A DNA stretch of 64,000 nucleotides from Pseudoflavonifractor sp. MSJ-37. Lineage in GTDB: Bacteria > Bacillota > Clostridia > Oscillospirales > Oscillospiraceae. Positions 33,586 through 42,238 of the stretch are shown one piece after another; the stretch's first letter is position 1; every line of letters starts with the position of its first letter. The notes beneath the pieces are model-generated. The model saw only the letters and a program-made list of their open reading frames with translations, was not told the DNA's origin and made no database searches. The stretch covers positions 248,001 through 312,000 of the forward strand of contig NZ_JAHLPP010000002.1 of the NCBI RefSeq assembly GCF_018917965.1, in the 5' to 3' direction. Both the position numbers and the translations under genes were made by a program.

Positions 33586-33612
33586 TCAGCACTCATCTTT
33601 TTTGAGTGCTGA
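33586..33612. promoter_or_regulatory. CIRCE operator (HrcA binding site) of htpG
   Basis: TCAGCACTC (33586-33594), 9 nt, GAGTGCTGA (33604-33612) is a perfect inverted repeat differing from the CIRCE consensus TTAGCACTC-N9-GAGTGCTAA only by one symmetric base pair. It sits just downstream of the -10 on the minus strand, where HrcA blocks transcription. Confidence 0.85.
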
Positions 33613-33616
33613 TCTT

Positions 33617-33645
33617 ATGATAGACCTTAGTATGGAAATTTTCAA
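33617..33645 (-). promoter_or_regulatory. Promoter of htpG
   Basis: Minus-strand TTGAAA (33645-33640), 17 bp, TATCAT (33622-33617), immediately upstream of CIRCE. Confidence 0.75.
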
Positions 33646-33681
33646 GAGGGTTCAAAGAATGTTTACAAATTCTCCTCGTTC

Positions 33682-34240
33682 GGGCCGCCCACGGGGCGGG
33701 AGTGTTGTGTCCTCGCCGGACGGGCCGCTTACTCAGCGGGAGCCCTCTTTCTTTTTCTCCCGTGAGAAAAAAGAAAGGTGGAAAAGAAAAAGAACGCCAG
33801 AGGGGGCGGACCTCCCCTCTGGACACCCCCTATGCGCTCGTTCTCTCCCGATATAATCATAAAGGCCCTGTCCTCGTCTCGGATGTCCTCTGATCGCGCG
33901 GAGCGCACGACCGAAAGTCTATGATGGGGCGGCGAGGACGCCGCCCCTATGATGGTCTGAACGCACAAAACGCTCCCGTCCGATCCTGCCCTTCGAAGTG
34001 GCAGGCCATCTTGTCTTTTGAGCCGAAAAACGTCCGTCGGGAGCGCCAAGCGAACGTGTGTGTGCTGCCAGGCTCGCGCGGGCGCTTCTGCCTTCGAACG
34101 CCAGCCGGGGACGCATTGGGGGGAGTCCAGAGGGGGATCGACTGTCCCCCTCTGGCGGTCCTTTTTCTTTCCCCTGTTTCTTTTTCTGACGCTCAGAAAA
34201 AGAAATAGGGCGCTGCCCGCGCAGGGCGTCCGTCCGGCAG
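33682..34240 (-). repeat. R1 structured intergenic element, copy C (inverted)
   Basis: The same element in the opposite orientation, between the jag terminator and the htpG promoter. The end near 33682 has the outer hairpin and the sequence CCGCT-tactc-AGCGG (33725-33739), where other copies have CCGCC/GGCGG: a compensatory C-G to T-A change. The central hairpin GGGGCGGCG (33926-33934) with CGCCGCCCC (33939-33947) is perfect here. The far end is shorter than in A and B and stops at the terminator of the yidC-jag operon. Confidence 0.85.
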
Positions 34241-34280
34241 AAAAAACCGGACGCCCCACCCATTCCGATGAGGCGCCCGG
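34241..34280 (-). terminator. Terminator of the rpmH-rnpA-yidD-yidC-jag cluster
   Basis: On the minus strand CCGGGCGCCTC (34280-34270) pairs with GGGGCGTCCGG (34257-34247) with two G-U pairs, followed directly by six T (34246-34241). Repeat copy C starts immediately behind it. Confidence 0.75.
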
Positions 34281-34298
34281 CGCGCATGAGATATCGTT

Positions 34299-35084
34299 TT
34301 AGCCCTGCCGGTGCTCGCCCCGGCTGTAAGCCACCACCGTCCGGCGGTTGGGCTCGGTGCCCACAGAGTACGTCGTCACGTCGGCCCGGTCCTGGAGAGC
34401 GGTATGGATCACATGGCGCTCATAGGCATTCATGGGCTCCAGCGTCACGTTCCGGCGGTAGCGGACCACCTTGCCCGCCACCTTGTTGGCCAGACGGACC
34501 AGAGACTCCTCCCGCTTGGCCCGGTAGTGCTCCGCGTCCAGATGGACGCGCACCCGGTGGGTGAGGCCCTTGTTCACCGCATAGACGCAGAGCTGCTGGA
34601 TGGCGTCCAGGGTCTCGCCCCGGCGGCCGATCAGAGCGCCCAGCTCCTGGCCCACCAGCTCCACTTCATAACAGCCCTGCTCGTTCACCCGGATCACAGG
34701 CTCGGCCTGAGCCCCCATGTGGGCCAGCAGGCCCCGCAGGAACCGGTCGATCTTCTGGGCCATCTGGTCGCCGCTCAGATCGGCGGCCACGGCGGCAGGG
34801 ACCTCCGCGGCTTCCGCCGCAGGGGCCTCGGGGGCGGAAGCGGAGGGCTCCTCCGCAGAGACAGCGGCGGGAGCCTCCTCCACCGGAGCGGGGGCGGGCT
34901 CCTCATCGGGGGCCTCGTAGCTCACCTTCACCTTGGCAGGGCAGCTTCCGATGCCCAGGAAGCCGGACTTGGCCCGCTCCAGGATCTCCACGGAAACATC
35001 GTCCCGGTCCAGACCAAGCTGGACCAGCGCGGCCTCGATGGCCGCTTCTTCGGTCTTACCAGTGCTTTCGATCCACTTCTGCAT
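34299..35084 (-). CDS. jag: RNA-binding protein Jag/KhpB (SpoIIIJ-associated)
   Basis: A 261-residue RNA-binding protein linked to cell elongation and sporulation in Firmicutes. It has a Jag-N domain (about 1-55, ERAKSGFLGIGS motif), an Ala/Pro/Glu-rich low-complexity linker (about 60-105), a KH domain with GQELGALIGRRGETLDAIQQLC (GxxG loop) and a C-terminal R3H domain (RRTVVAYSRG). ATG 35084 follows AAGGAGTGAG. It follows yidC by 9 bp in the conserved order rpmH-rnpA-yidD-yidC-jag. Confidence 0.93.
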   Translation of the reverse strand: MQKWIESTGKTEEAAIEAALVQLGLDRDDVSVEILERAKSGFLGIGSCPAKVKVSYEAPDEEPAPAPVEEAPAAVSAEEPSASAPEAPAAEAAEVPAAVAADLSGDQMAQKIDRFLRGLLAHMGAQAEPVIRVNEQGCYEVELVGQELGALIGRRGETLDAIQQLCVYAVNKGLTHRVRVHLDAEHYRAKREESLVRLANKVAGKVVRYRRNVTLEPMNAYERHVIHTALQDRADVTTYSVGTEPNRRTVVAYSRGEHRQG

Positions 35085-35093
35085 GGTCTGTAC

Positions 35094-36440
35094 TCACTCC
35101 TTGTCTGCGTTCTCATCCGCGGTCTGCTCCACGGCATCGTCCGCGGGAGCCGCATCGTTTTCCACATCAGCGGCGGGAGAGGTGGAGACCTCCTCCGTCC
35201 TGGCCTCGGGCGCTTCCTCTACGGGAGCCTCCGCCTTCGGCTTTTCCACCACAGGGGCCTCTTCCAGCTTACCGGTGGCAGGGTCGAAGTAGGGAGTGGG
35301 CCCCTCCGCGCGGAAGCGGGTGGGATCGTAGGCGCGGCCACGGGCATAGGACCGCAGGCCGATGCCGCTGACGGCGATGACGCCGCTGTCCTTGTCCTTC
35401 TTCTCCATGGCGTTCAGGAGCTCCTTGCGCTTCTTGCCCTTAGCCTGCTTGGCCTCCTCGATGCGGCGGGCCCGCTCCTCGGCGGCCTGGCGCTTGCGCT
35501 CCTTTTCCTCTTCCTTCTCCAGACGCTCCCGCTCGGCGGCCTTGGCGGCGGCCTCCTCATAGTCCTTCTTCAGCAGCTTGCCGCAGATGAACTCCTGCAC
35601 CATGGACAGCAGGTTCTGGATGATCCAGTAGAGACACAGGGCGGCGGGCATGCTGAAGCCGATCCACAGGGAGATCAGGGGCATGGTGAAGAGCATGCCC
35701 TTCATGCTGGGGTTGTCCTGGGCGGCCTGCTTGTTGATGGCGTTGGTCTTCTGAGAGATCAGAGAGAACACGAAGCCGGAGGCCGCGGAGATCACAGGCA
35801 GCAGGAACAGAGCGAAGCCGCCGGTGATAGTCCAGAACTTGAGCTGGGGCACCAGCGCCAGGTTGAAGATGCCCAGGAAGTCGAAGTTGATGGAGAACAC
35901 ACTGGCCCCGGCGCCGGCCGCGGCCTGGACCGCGCTGACGTTGTCGGGGGTGATGAGGCTGGCCAGATAGAGCTGGTTATAGCTGTTGTTGACGAACTCC
36001 GCGCCGGCGGTGCGGATCCAGCCGTTCTGGAAGGCCACGTTGCCCCAGTCCAGGACCTGGGCGATGGCGCCCAGGGCGCTCTCGTCCACGTTCATCATGT
36101 AGAACAGGGGCTGGCGGATGATGGAGTACAGGGGCAGCAGGATGAAGATGGGCAGGAAGGACCAAAGGCAGCCGCCCATGGGGTTCACGTTCTCCCGCTC
36201 GTAGAGCTTCTGGAGCTCCGCGTTGTAGCGGGCCTGATCTTTGCCGTACTGCTTCTGGAGCTTTTGGGTCTGGGCGGAGAGCATGTTCATCTGGATCATG
36301 CTCTTCTTGCCCTTGAGCTGGAAGGGGAACAGGATCACCTTCACCACCAGGGCGAAGAGGATCAGAGCCAGACCGTAGCTCCCGGTCAGCTCATAGAAGG
36401 AATTGAGCACCCATACGAAGGGCGTGAGAAGGATCTTCAT
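35094..36440 (-). CDS. yidC: Membrane protein insertase YidC
   Basis: An Oxa1/YidC insertase that places proteins into the membrane alone or with Sec. The 448 residues have about five membrane helices starting with PFVWVLNSFYELTG and LALILFALVVKVILFPFQLKGKKSMIQM, whose amphipathic segment carries the conserved Lys/Gln face. After about residue 290 follows a long charged tail, first a Lys/Glu/Arg coiled coil, then an acidic Ala/Pro/Glu region; the tail is much longer than in B. subtilis SpoIIIJ. No lipoprotein signal, as in other clostridial short forms. Confidence 0.93.
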   Translation of the reverse strand: MKILLTPFVWVLNSFYELTGSYGLALILFALVVKVILFPFQLKGKKSMIQMNMLSAQTQKLQKQYGKDQARYNAELQKLYERENVNPMGGCLWSFLPIFILLPLYSIIRQPLFYMMNVDESALGAIAQVLDWGNVAFQNGWIRTAGAEFVNNSYNQLYLASLITPDNVSAVQAAAGAGASVFSINFDFLGIFNLALVPQLKFWTITGGFALFLLPVISAASGFVFSLISQKTNAINKQAAQDNPSMKGMLFTMPLISLWIGFSMPAALCLYWIIQNLLSMVQEFICGKLLKKDYEEAAAKAAERERLEKEEEKERKRQAAEERARRIEEAKQAKGKKRKELLNAMEKKDKDSGVIAVSGIGLRSYARGRAYDPTRFRAEGPTPYFDPATGKLEEAPVVEKPKAEAPVEEAPEARTEEVSTSPAADVENDAAPADDAVEQTADENADKE

Positions 36441-36495
36441 GTGTCAGGCCTCCATAGTCTTTGTACAGATCGGGAAGCCGGGGACATACGGTCGG

Positions 36496-36714
36496 TCAGG
36501 GCACCGGGTCGTACTGGACGCTCTCCTGCCGATGGAAGGGGTGGCATCGCAGCAGACGGCGCAGGGCCAAAAAGCCCCCCTTGCAGGCGCCGTACTTCTC
36601 CACCGCCTCCAGCGCGTAGGCCGAGCAGGTAGGGATGAAGCGGCAGCAGGGGGGATGCAGGGGCGAGATGGCCCGCCGGTAAAACCGGATGGCCGTCAGG
36701 AGGAAAGACTTCAT
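36496..36714 (-). CDS. yidD: Membrane protein insertion efficiency factor YidD
   Basis: A 72-residue YidD-family protein, thought to help YidC-dependent insertion at the inner face of the membrane. It has [37 protein letters not shown] and [12 protein letters not shown], the full family signature. Its ATG (36714) overlaps the rnpA stop by 4 bp, so translation is coupled. Confidence 0.94.
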   Translation of the reverse strand: MKSFLLTAIRFYRRAISPLHPPCCRFIPTCSAYALEAVEKYGACKGGFLALRRLLRCHPFHRQESVQYDPVP

Positions 36715-37061
36715 CCGTCCTTCTCCCGGATCAGCAGGCCCAGGCGGTCCAGGTCCTTCAGGAGCTCTCGCTCCAGCACCGGATACCGGGAGAAGCCGGC
36801 CTTCACCCGGGCCACGATCACGATGTCATAGCCCCGGCGGATCTCCGCCTCGTGGAGGCGGAACGCCTCGCGGATACGGCGGCGGGTCCGGTTGCGGAGC
36901 CACGCCTTGCCCACCTTGGTGCCCACAGTCAGGCCCAGGCGGTCATGATCCAGTCGGTTCTTCCGGCAGTACACCGCCAGACAGGGGGACACCGCCGACT
37001 TGCCCTTACTGTACAGCCGGCGGAACTGATGGTTCTGCTTCAGCGAGACGGTGGTCTCCAC
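36711..37061 (-). CDS. rnpA: Ribonuclease P protein component
   Basis: The protein subunit of RNase P, which matures tRNA 5' ends; 116 residues, normal length. It has the N-terminal [16 protein letters not shown] and the RNA-binding signature [13 protein letters not shown] (about 57-69). The start is GTG 37061 with GGGGGAG upstream. It lies between rpmH and yidD as in nearly all Firmicutes. The gap to rpmH holds a small hairpin TCGGTACG/CGTACCGA (about 37099-37117). Confidence 0.95.
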   Translation of the reverse strand: METTVSLKQNHQFRRLYSKGKSAVSPCLAVYCRKNRLDHDRLGLTVGTKVGKAWLRNRTRRRIREAFRLHEAEIRRGYDIVIVARVKAGFSRYPVLERELLKDLDRLGLLIREKDG

Positions 37062-37220
37062 GATGTTCTCCCCCCTCGGAAAAATACGCTGCCCTCATCG
37101 GTACGGGACCGTACCGAAATGCCCCGGATACTGATCAGGGGCGGTGGGATGACGCTCCCCCGCCCCTTGTCTCCACTCTATACCGTTGTTCCCGGACGCG
37201 GGCTGTCCTCCTGAAACGGA

Positions 37221-37355
37221 TCAGTGAGACAGGCGGGCGCGGCCCTTGGCACGGCGGCGAGCCAGCACCTTGCGGCCATTGGCGGTGGCCATGCGCTTGC
37301 GGAAGCCATGGACCTTGGAGCGCTGACGCTTCTTGGGCTGATAGGTACGAACCAT
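37221..37355 (-). CDS. rpmH: 50S ribosomal protein L34
   Basis: The 44-residue L34 protein, [18 protein letters not shown] then [20 protein letters not shown], fully canonical. ATG 37355 follows TAGGAGGTG. It is transcribed away from oriC and dnaA from the strong promoter at 37483-37512, with a leader of about 120 nt containing two short inverted repeats (37381-37401 and 37451-37475). Confidence 0.98.
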   Translation of the reverse strand: MVRTYQPKKRQRSKVHGFRKRMATANGRKVLARRRAKGRARLSH

Positions 37356-37482
37356 TTCCGGTACACCTCCTAATTTATTCTGGCAGGTCTTACACCTGCC
37401 CGCCACAACGGCCGGAGGACCGGCCGCGGTCGTCAAAAGGAAAAATGCTTTACACCGGCCATGATGGCATGGTGTATCCTGT

Positions 37483-37512
37483 ATTATAGCGTATGGAGAA
37501 ATGCCATGTCAA
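37483..37512 (-). promoter_or_regulatory. Promoter of the rpmH operon
   Basis: Minus-strand consensus -35 TTGACA (37512-37507), 18 bp, consensus -10 TATAAT (37488-37483), inside the oriC-dnaA intergenic region. Confidence 0.85.
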
Positions 37513-37536
37513 CACCATTTTCCCCGCTCTTCAGAA

Positions 37537-37644
37537 CTTTCCACAGGCGGATCGTCTCTATTCGGCGGGCTGTCTACCTCATCTTGTGGCAAGTGCCCGG
37601 TTATCCACAATTTTACGCGGTTTTCCACCTCAAAATGTGGATAA
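37537..37644. other. oriC, rpmH-dnaA part: DnaA-box cluster
   Basis: DnaA boxes: CTTTCCACA (37537-37545), consensus TTATCCACA (37601-37609), TTTTCCACC (37621-37629) and inverted consensus TGTGGATAA (37636-37644). They lie 110-220 bp upstream of dnaA, as in other Firmicutes with a bipartite origin, and would also let DnaA regulate its own gene. Confidence 0.85.
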
Positions 37645-37756
37645 CTCATTGCCTTAGGCCCCTTTCTTTGGTATAATGTCCTGTAACGATCATAATGGGG
37701 AAGGTCCTGTCTGCCGCCGGCGGGGACGGGCTTCCTTTTTTCAAAGGAGTGATCCT

Positions 37757-39085
37757 ATGAACTCTCCAGCCGACGTCTGGACCATGGTCCTCAAGCTCAT
37801 GGAGGCGGAGATGACGCCCACCACCATCCACACCTGGTTCGACGATGTGCAGGCCGTATCCATCGACGCCAACCAGTTCGTCATCTGCGCCCCAGTATCC
37901 TTCAAGCGGGACATGATCGCCGACCGATACACCCCCGCCATCCAAAAGGCGCTCCACGAGCTCTTCTCCAGTGACTTCGAGGTGATCGTGATCGGGGAAG
38001 AGGACAAGAACACCTTCGTCAAGCCTGACCGCCCCGCAGACGACAGCAGCTTCCTCCCCGGCACGGAGGAGTACACCTTCGAACGGTTCGTGGTGGGCGC
38101 GTCCAACAAGTTCGCCCACGCCGCCGCCCTGGCCGTGGCCGAGAACCCGGCCAAGAGCTACAACCCGCTGTTCATCTACGGCGAGTCCGGCTTGGGCAAG
38201 ACCCACCTCATGTGCGCCATCGCCCACCGGATCCACCGGAACCACCCGGATTACCGGGTCCTCTATTTGAAGAGCGAGACCTTCTGCAACGAGCTGATCC
38301 AGGCGATCCAGCAGGGCCGCAACGAAGAGTTCCGGGAGAAATACCGCTATGTGGACGTGTTCCTCATGGACGACGTCCAGTTCATCGCCGGCAAAGAGAG
38401 CTCTCAGGAGGAGATGTTCCACACCTTCAACTCGCTCTATGAGGCCGGGCGGCAGATCGTGTTCACCGCCGACCGCCCCCCCAAGGAGATGCTCCGGCTG
38501 GACGACCGGCTGCGCACCCGGTTCGAGTGGGGCCTGCCCGTGGACATCCAGCCCCCGGACTATGAGACCCGGGTGGCCATCATCAAGAACAAGGCCATCC
38601 GCCGCGGCATGAACCTGCCCGAGCCAGTACTCCAGTACATCGCCGAGAACATCACCTCCAACGTCCGCCAGATCGAAGGCACGGTCAACAAGATCCTGGC
38701 CTTCCAGGAGCTGATGGGAGAGAGCGTGGACGTGGACATGGTGATACGGGCCGTCCGCGATATGTTCAAGGAGCGGGCCGAGTTCCTGCCCTCTCCGGAC
38801 ATCATCATCGAGGAGGTCAGCAAATTCTACGACATCGACGCCGACGCCATCCGGGGCCAGGGCCGCACCAAGGACACCGCTCTGGCCCGGCAGATCGCCA
38901 TGTATCAGATCCGGCAGATGACCAACCTCTCTCTGAAGGAGATCGGCAAGGAGTTCGAGGGCCGGGACCACACCACCGTCATGCACTCCATCGAGCGGGT
39001 GGAGAAGCTCATGAAGACCAGGCCCGAGATCAAAGAGGTCATCAAAGATCTAAACTCCAACATCAATGCCCGGTACGACAACTGA
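37757..39085 (+). CDS. dnaA: Chromosomal replication initiator protein DnaA
   Basis: The AAA+ initiator that binds DnaA boxes and opens oriC. The 442 residues contain domain I (about 1-75), a short linker, domain III with Walker A GESGLGKTHL and Walker B VFLMDDVQFIAGKE, and domain IV with the signature GRDHTTVMHSIERVEKL for box recognition. ATG 37757 follows AAAGGAG; the longer frame upstream has no site. It is the first gene of the plus-strand replication block and is flanked on both sides by DnaA boxes. Confidence 0.98.
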   Translation: MNSPADVWTMVLKLMEAEMTPTTIHTWFDDVQAVSIDANQFVICAPVSFKRDMIADRYTPAIQKALHELFSSDFEVIVIGEEDKNTFVKPDRPADDSSFLPGTEEYTFERFVVGASNKFAHAAALAVAENPAKSYNPLFIYGESGLGKTHLMCAIAHRIHRNHPDYRVLYLKSETFCNELIQAIQQGRNEEFREKYRYVDVFLMDDVQFIAGKESSQEEMFHTFNSLYEAGRQIVFTADRPPKEMLRLDDRLRTRFEWGLPVDIQPPDYETRVAIIKNKAIRRGMNLPEPVLQYIAENITSNVRQIEGTVNKILAFQELMGESVDVDMVIRAVRDMFKERAEFLPSPDIIIEEVSKFYDIDADAIRGQGRTKDTALARQIAMYQIRQMTNLSLKEIGKEFEGRDHTTVMHSIERVEKLMKTRPEIKEVIKDLNSNINARYDN

Positions 39086-39153
39086 CCGGACGTTCCACCA
39101 AAGGGGACACACCGGTGGAAAGACCGGACGGGCTCCATCCCACACGATCCCAC

Positions 39154-39331
39154 ATTTCCACACAGATCCGGGGAAATGTGGAGAACGGCCGGTGGATGGA
39201 ATGTGGAAAGCCGTTCGCCCCGTGGAAAACCGCGGCAGATATCCACAAGGCCTGTGGACGCCGAACACTTAGCGGCGCAGGCAAAACGTCCACTTTTCCA
39301 CAATATTTTCCCCTACTACTACTACTACTAT
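39154..39331. other. oriC, dnaA-dnaN part: DnaA boxes and DnaA-trio unwinding element
   Basis: Box-like sequences: ATTTCCACA (39154), TGTGGAGAA (39177), TGTGGAAAG (39202), CGTGGAAAA (39221), ATATCCACA (39239) and TTTTCCACA (39294-39302). The last is followed after 11 nt (including CCCC) by five TAC triplets plus TAT (39314-39331) and then T-rich DNA. Box, GC patch and repeated TAC/TAT triplets are the parts of the basal unwinding system known from B. subtilis, where DnaA loads onto the trios of one strand. Confidence 0.85.
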
Positions 39332-39394
39332 TTTATCCCTCTCCTCTCTTCCTGGACCGGAAGTCTGGAGCCACAAACGGAGGTACCACCTGAT

Positions 39395-40507
39395 ATGAAG
39401 TTTTCCTGCGAAAAAGCTCTGCTCCAAACGGCGATCAACACCACATCGCGCGCCGTGTCTCCAAAGAGCTCCATCCCAGCCCTGGAAGGCATCCTGCTGG
39501 AAGCAGGAGAGGACCTGCGGCTCACCGGCTATAATCTGGAGACCGGCATCCGTACCATCGTTCCCGCCGAGATCCAATCCAAAGGCACCCTGGTCTTGGG
39601 GGCACGTCTTTTTGGAGAGATCATTCGTAAGCTCCCTGACGACATCATCACCTTCACCGCCGAAAACTACATGGTCAACATCAAGTGCGGCATGAGCGAA
39701 TTCAACATCCTCGGCACCGACCCAGAGGAATTCCCCGAACTGCCCAACGTGGAATACCAGAATTCCTTCACTATCGAACGGTCCAAGCTCAAGGCCATGA
39801 TCGGGCAGACCCTCTTCGCCGTCAGCGACAACGAAAGCCGGCCCATCCACACCGGATCCCTCTTCGAAGTGGACCAGAACGGCCTGACCATCGTCTCTGT
39901 AGACGGCTACCGGCTGGCCCTGCGGCACGAGTCGATCCAAAATAAGGAAGGAACGGACGGATTTTCCTTCGTCGTGCCCGGAGCAGCCCTGTCCGAGGTG
40001 GAAAAGATCTGCTCCGATGTGGACGAGCCGGCTTCCGTCACTCAGGGCTCCCGCCATGTGATGTTCAAAGTGGGGGACACCATGCTGGTGGCCCGCCGGC
40101 TGGAGGGCGAGTTCCTGGCCTACCGCCAGGCGATCCCCCGCAACAACACCATCCATGTGGAGGGCGACACCAAGACCCTGCTGGCCTCCATCGACCGGGT
40201 GTCCCTGATCATCAGCGATAAGCTGAAAAGCCCCCTCCGCTGTGTGTTCGATCAGGATCTGCTGCGGATCACCACCAAGACCGCCATCGGCGACGCCGCC
40301 GACCAGTGCCCCATCCAGGGAGACGGCACCGGCCTGGAGATCGGCTTCAACAACAAGTATCTGATGGACGCCCTCCGGGCGGCCCCGGCGGACCGGGTCC
40401 GGCTGGAGCTGACCACCAGTGTGTCCCCCTGTGTGATCCTGCCCGTGGAAGGGGAAGAGAACTTCCTGTATATGGTCCTGCCGGTGCGCCTGAAGGCCGG
40501 CGAATGA
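39395..40507 (+). CDS. dnaN: DNA polymerase III subunit beta (sliding clamp)
   Basis: The ring-shaped processivity clamp of the replisome, 370 residues in three similar domains. It begins MKFSCEKALLQTAINTTSRAV, has the clamp motif SFTIERSKLKAMI, VSVDGYRLALRH, and the C-terminal VILPVEGEENFLYMVLPVRL which forms the partner-binding pocket. ATG 39395 follows CGGAGGT; the open frame extends upstream through the origin but without a site. It is followed by the S4-domain gene and recF. Confidence 0.97.
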   Translation: MKFSCEKALLQTAINTTSRAVSPKSSIPALEGILLEAGEDLRLTGYNLETGIRTIVPAEIQSKGTLVLGARLFGEIIRKLPDDIITFTAENYMVNIKCGMSEFNILGTDPEEFPELPNVEYQNSFTIERSKLKAMIGQTLFAVSDNESRPIHTGSLFEVDQNGLTIVSVDGYRLALRHESIQNKEGTDGFSFVVPGAALSEVEKICSDVDEPASVTQGSRHVMFKVGDTMLVARRLEGEFLAYRQAIPRNNTIHVEGDTKTLLASIDRVSLIISDKLKSPLRCVFDQDLLRITTKTAIGDAADQCPIQGDGTGLEIGFNNKYLMDALRAAPADRVRLELTTSVSPCVILPVEGEENFLYMVLPVRLKAGE

Positions 40508-40551
40508 GACTGGATATGTATCCACGCCCGTGCAGGAGGAAAGGATAAGAT

Positions 40552-40764
40552 ATGCAAACGAAAGAAATAGCCATCACCACAGAGTTCATCAAGCTGGAGG
40601 CCTTCCTGAAATTCACCGGGGCCGTGTCCACCGGCGGCGAGGCCAAGAACCTGATCCAGGACAGCCTGGTGAAGGTCAACGGCGAGGTCTGCACCATGCG
40701 GGGCAGGAAGCTGCGGCCCGGCGACACGGTGGAGCTGGGAGAGACCCGCCTGAGCGTGCGATGA
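40552..40764 (+). CDS. S4-domain RNA-binding protein (YaaA/RlbA-like)
   Basis: A 70-residue S4-like RNA-binding protein conserved between dnaN and recF in Firmicutes. The S4 fold is seen in [21 protein letters not shown] and [26 protein letters not shown] 40552 follows AGGAAAGG and the stop overlaps the recF start (ATGA). A role in ribosome assembly has been suggested for the B. subtilis relative; here that is by homology and position. Confidence 0.9.
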   Translation: MQTKEIAITTEFIKLEAFLKFTGAVSTGGEAKNLIQDSLVKVNGEVCTMRGRKLRPGDTVELGETRLSVR

Positions 40765-41870
40765 TCGTCCGCCGGCTGGAGCTGGAGGGCTTCCGCAATT
40801 ACGCGGCGGCGGCGGCGGAGTTCGCCCCCGGCGTCAATGTGATCTGCGGCGAGAACGCCCAGGGCAAGACCAATCTGCTGGAGGCGGTGGGATATCTCTC
40901 CGGGGCCCGGTCCCACCGGGCCAGAGGGGACCGGGAGCTCATCGCCTTCGACCGGGATCAGGCCCTCCTCCGGGCGGAGCTGGAGGGGCGGGGGCGGACC
41001 TTCGCCGTGGAGGCCCAGCTCTTCCGGGGGCGGCGGCGGAAGCTGTCCGTCAACGGAGTGCCCCTCAGGACGGCGGCGGAGTTGTCCGAGCTGATCCACA
41101 CGGTGCTCTTCTGTCCCGGGGACCTGAGCATCATCCAGGCCGGCAGCGCCGAGCGCCGCCGCTTCCTGGACCAGGCCATCTGCCAGCTCCGGCCCCGGTA
41201 CGCCGCCGCTCTGGCGGAATACCACCGGCTCCAGGAGCACAAGACCCGCATCCTGCGGGACTGGGAGGACAAGCCCTCCCTGCTGGACCTGCTGCCCGAG
41301 TTCAACGACCGGATGGCCCGGTGCGGCGCGGTGGTGGTCCACTACCGGGCCCATTTCATCCGCCGGCTGTCCGAGCGGGCGGCGGCCATCCACGCCGAGT
41401 TCGCCGGCGGGCGGGAGCAGCTCTCTCTGTCCTACCAGACCGTCAAGACGGTGGGGGACCCGCTCCTGCCCACCAGAGATATCTATCCCAGGCTCCTGGC
41501 CCATCAGGAGAGCCACCGCCGGGCGGAGCTGGACAGCCGCGTCTGTCTCTCCGGTCCCCACAAGGACGATCTGCTGGTGGCCATCGACGGCCGTCCGGCC
41601 CGGCAGTTCGCCTCTCAGGGCCAGACCCGGACCGCGGTGCTCTCCCTGAAACTCTCCGAGCGGGAGATCCACCGGGAGGACACCGGGGAGTGGCCGGTGC
41701 TCCTGCTGGACGATGTGCTCTCCGAGCTGGACCAGCGGCGGCGGGACTTCGTCCTCCGCCGGATCGGCGGCGGGCAGGTGTTCATCACCTGCTGTGAGGA
41801 GGAGGGGCTGGAGGAGCTGGAGGGCCGCACCTTCCACATCCGGGCCGGCGCACTGACGGCCGGCCCCTGA
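40761..41870 (+). CDS. recF: DNA replication and repair protein RecF
   Basis: An SMC-like ATPase that helps load RecA at single-strand gaps. The 369 residues have Walker [15 protein letters not shown] (about 30-43), the ABC-type signature region [13 protein letters not shown] and Walker [13 protein letters not shown]. Its ATG overlaps the stop of the S4 gene by 4 bp, implying coupled translation. It lies in the canonical dnaN-S4-recF-remB-gyrB order. Confidence 0.96.
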   Translation: MIVRRLELEGFRNYAAAAAEFAPGVNVICGENAQGKTNLLEAVGYLSGARSHRARGDRELIAFDRDQALLRAELEGRGRTFAVEAQLFRGRRRKLSVNGVPLRTAAELSELIHTVLFCPGDLSIIQAGSAERRRFLDQAICQLRPRYAAALAEYHRLQEHKTRILRDWEDKPSLLDLLPEFNDRMARCGAVVVHYRAHFIRRLSERAAAIHAEFAGGREQLSLSYQTVKTVGDPLLPTRDIYPRLLAHQESHRRAELDSRVCLSGPHKDDLLVAIDGRPARQFASQGQTRTAVLSLKLSEREIHREDTGEWPVLLLDDVLSELDQRRRDFVLRRIGGGQVFITCCEEEGLEELEGRTFHIRAGALTAGP

Positions 41871-41897
41871 CCATGGGACGAAGGAGGAGGGAGATCC

Positions 41898-42164
41898 GTG
41901 TATCTGCATCTGGGACGATCGGTGGTGGTCCCGTTCCGGGACGTGCTGGCGATCTGCGACATGGACAACGCCACCGCTTCCCACCGGACCCGGAAGTTCC
42001 TGGCCCGGGCCGAGCGGGAGGGGAGAGTGGTCAATGTGTCCGACGACCTGCCCCGGTCCTTCGTCCTCTGCGGCCGGAGGGACGGGAGCTGGCAGATCTA
42101 TATCTCCCAGCTCTCCTCAGGCACCCTCCTGCGGCGGGTGGAGCAGTTCAGCCGGCCCGGATAG
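41898..42164 (+). CDS. remB: RemB-like extracellular matrix/regulatory protein (YaaB family)
   Basis: An 88-residue protein of the YaaB/RemB (DUF370) family located between recF and gyrB as in Bacillus. It begins MYLHLGRSVVVPFRDVLAICDMDNATASHRT and contains the SFVLC and IYISQLSSGTL segments. In B. subtilis RemA/RemB are DNA-binding activators of matrix genes; the C-terminal part here is longer and the function in this organism is not shown. The start is GTG 41898 following AAGGAGGAGGGA. Confidence 0.82.
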   Translation: MYLHLGRSVVVPFRDVLAICDMDNATASHRTRKFLARAEREGRVVNVSDDLPRSFVLCGRRDGSWQIYISQLSSGTLLRRVEQFSRPG

Positions 42165-42238
42165 GGGCCCGCATTTCGGAAAACGCTATTTGACGGGCGG
42201 CGCGGACGCGCCCCCATTTCATCGACGGAGGTCAACTT

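Noticed and set aside
31523..33856. 777-codon frame antisense to htpG
   Set aside because: Shadow of htpG; composition dominated by Leu, Gly, His and Val.
37437..37756. A protein-coding gene between rpmH and dnaA
   Set aside because: The short frames cross the rpmH promoter and DnaA boxes; this is origin DNA.
39314..39331. TAC repeat as a simple-sequence repeat or CRISPR-like array
   Set aside because: Units of 3 bp adjoining a DnaA box and GC patch fit the DnaA-trio; no CRISPR repeat-spacer pattern or cas gene occurs in the window.
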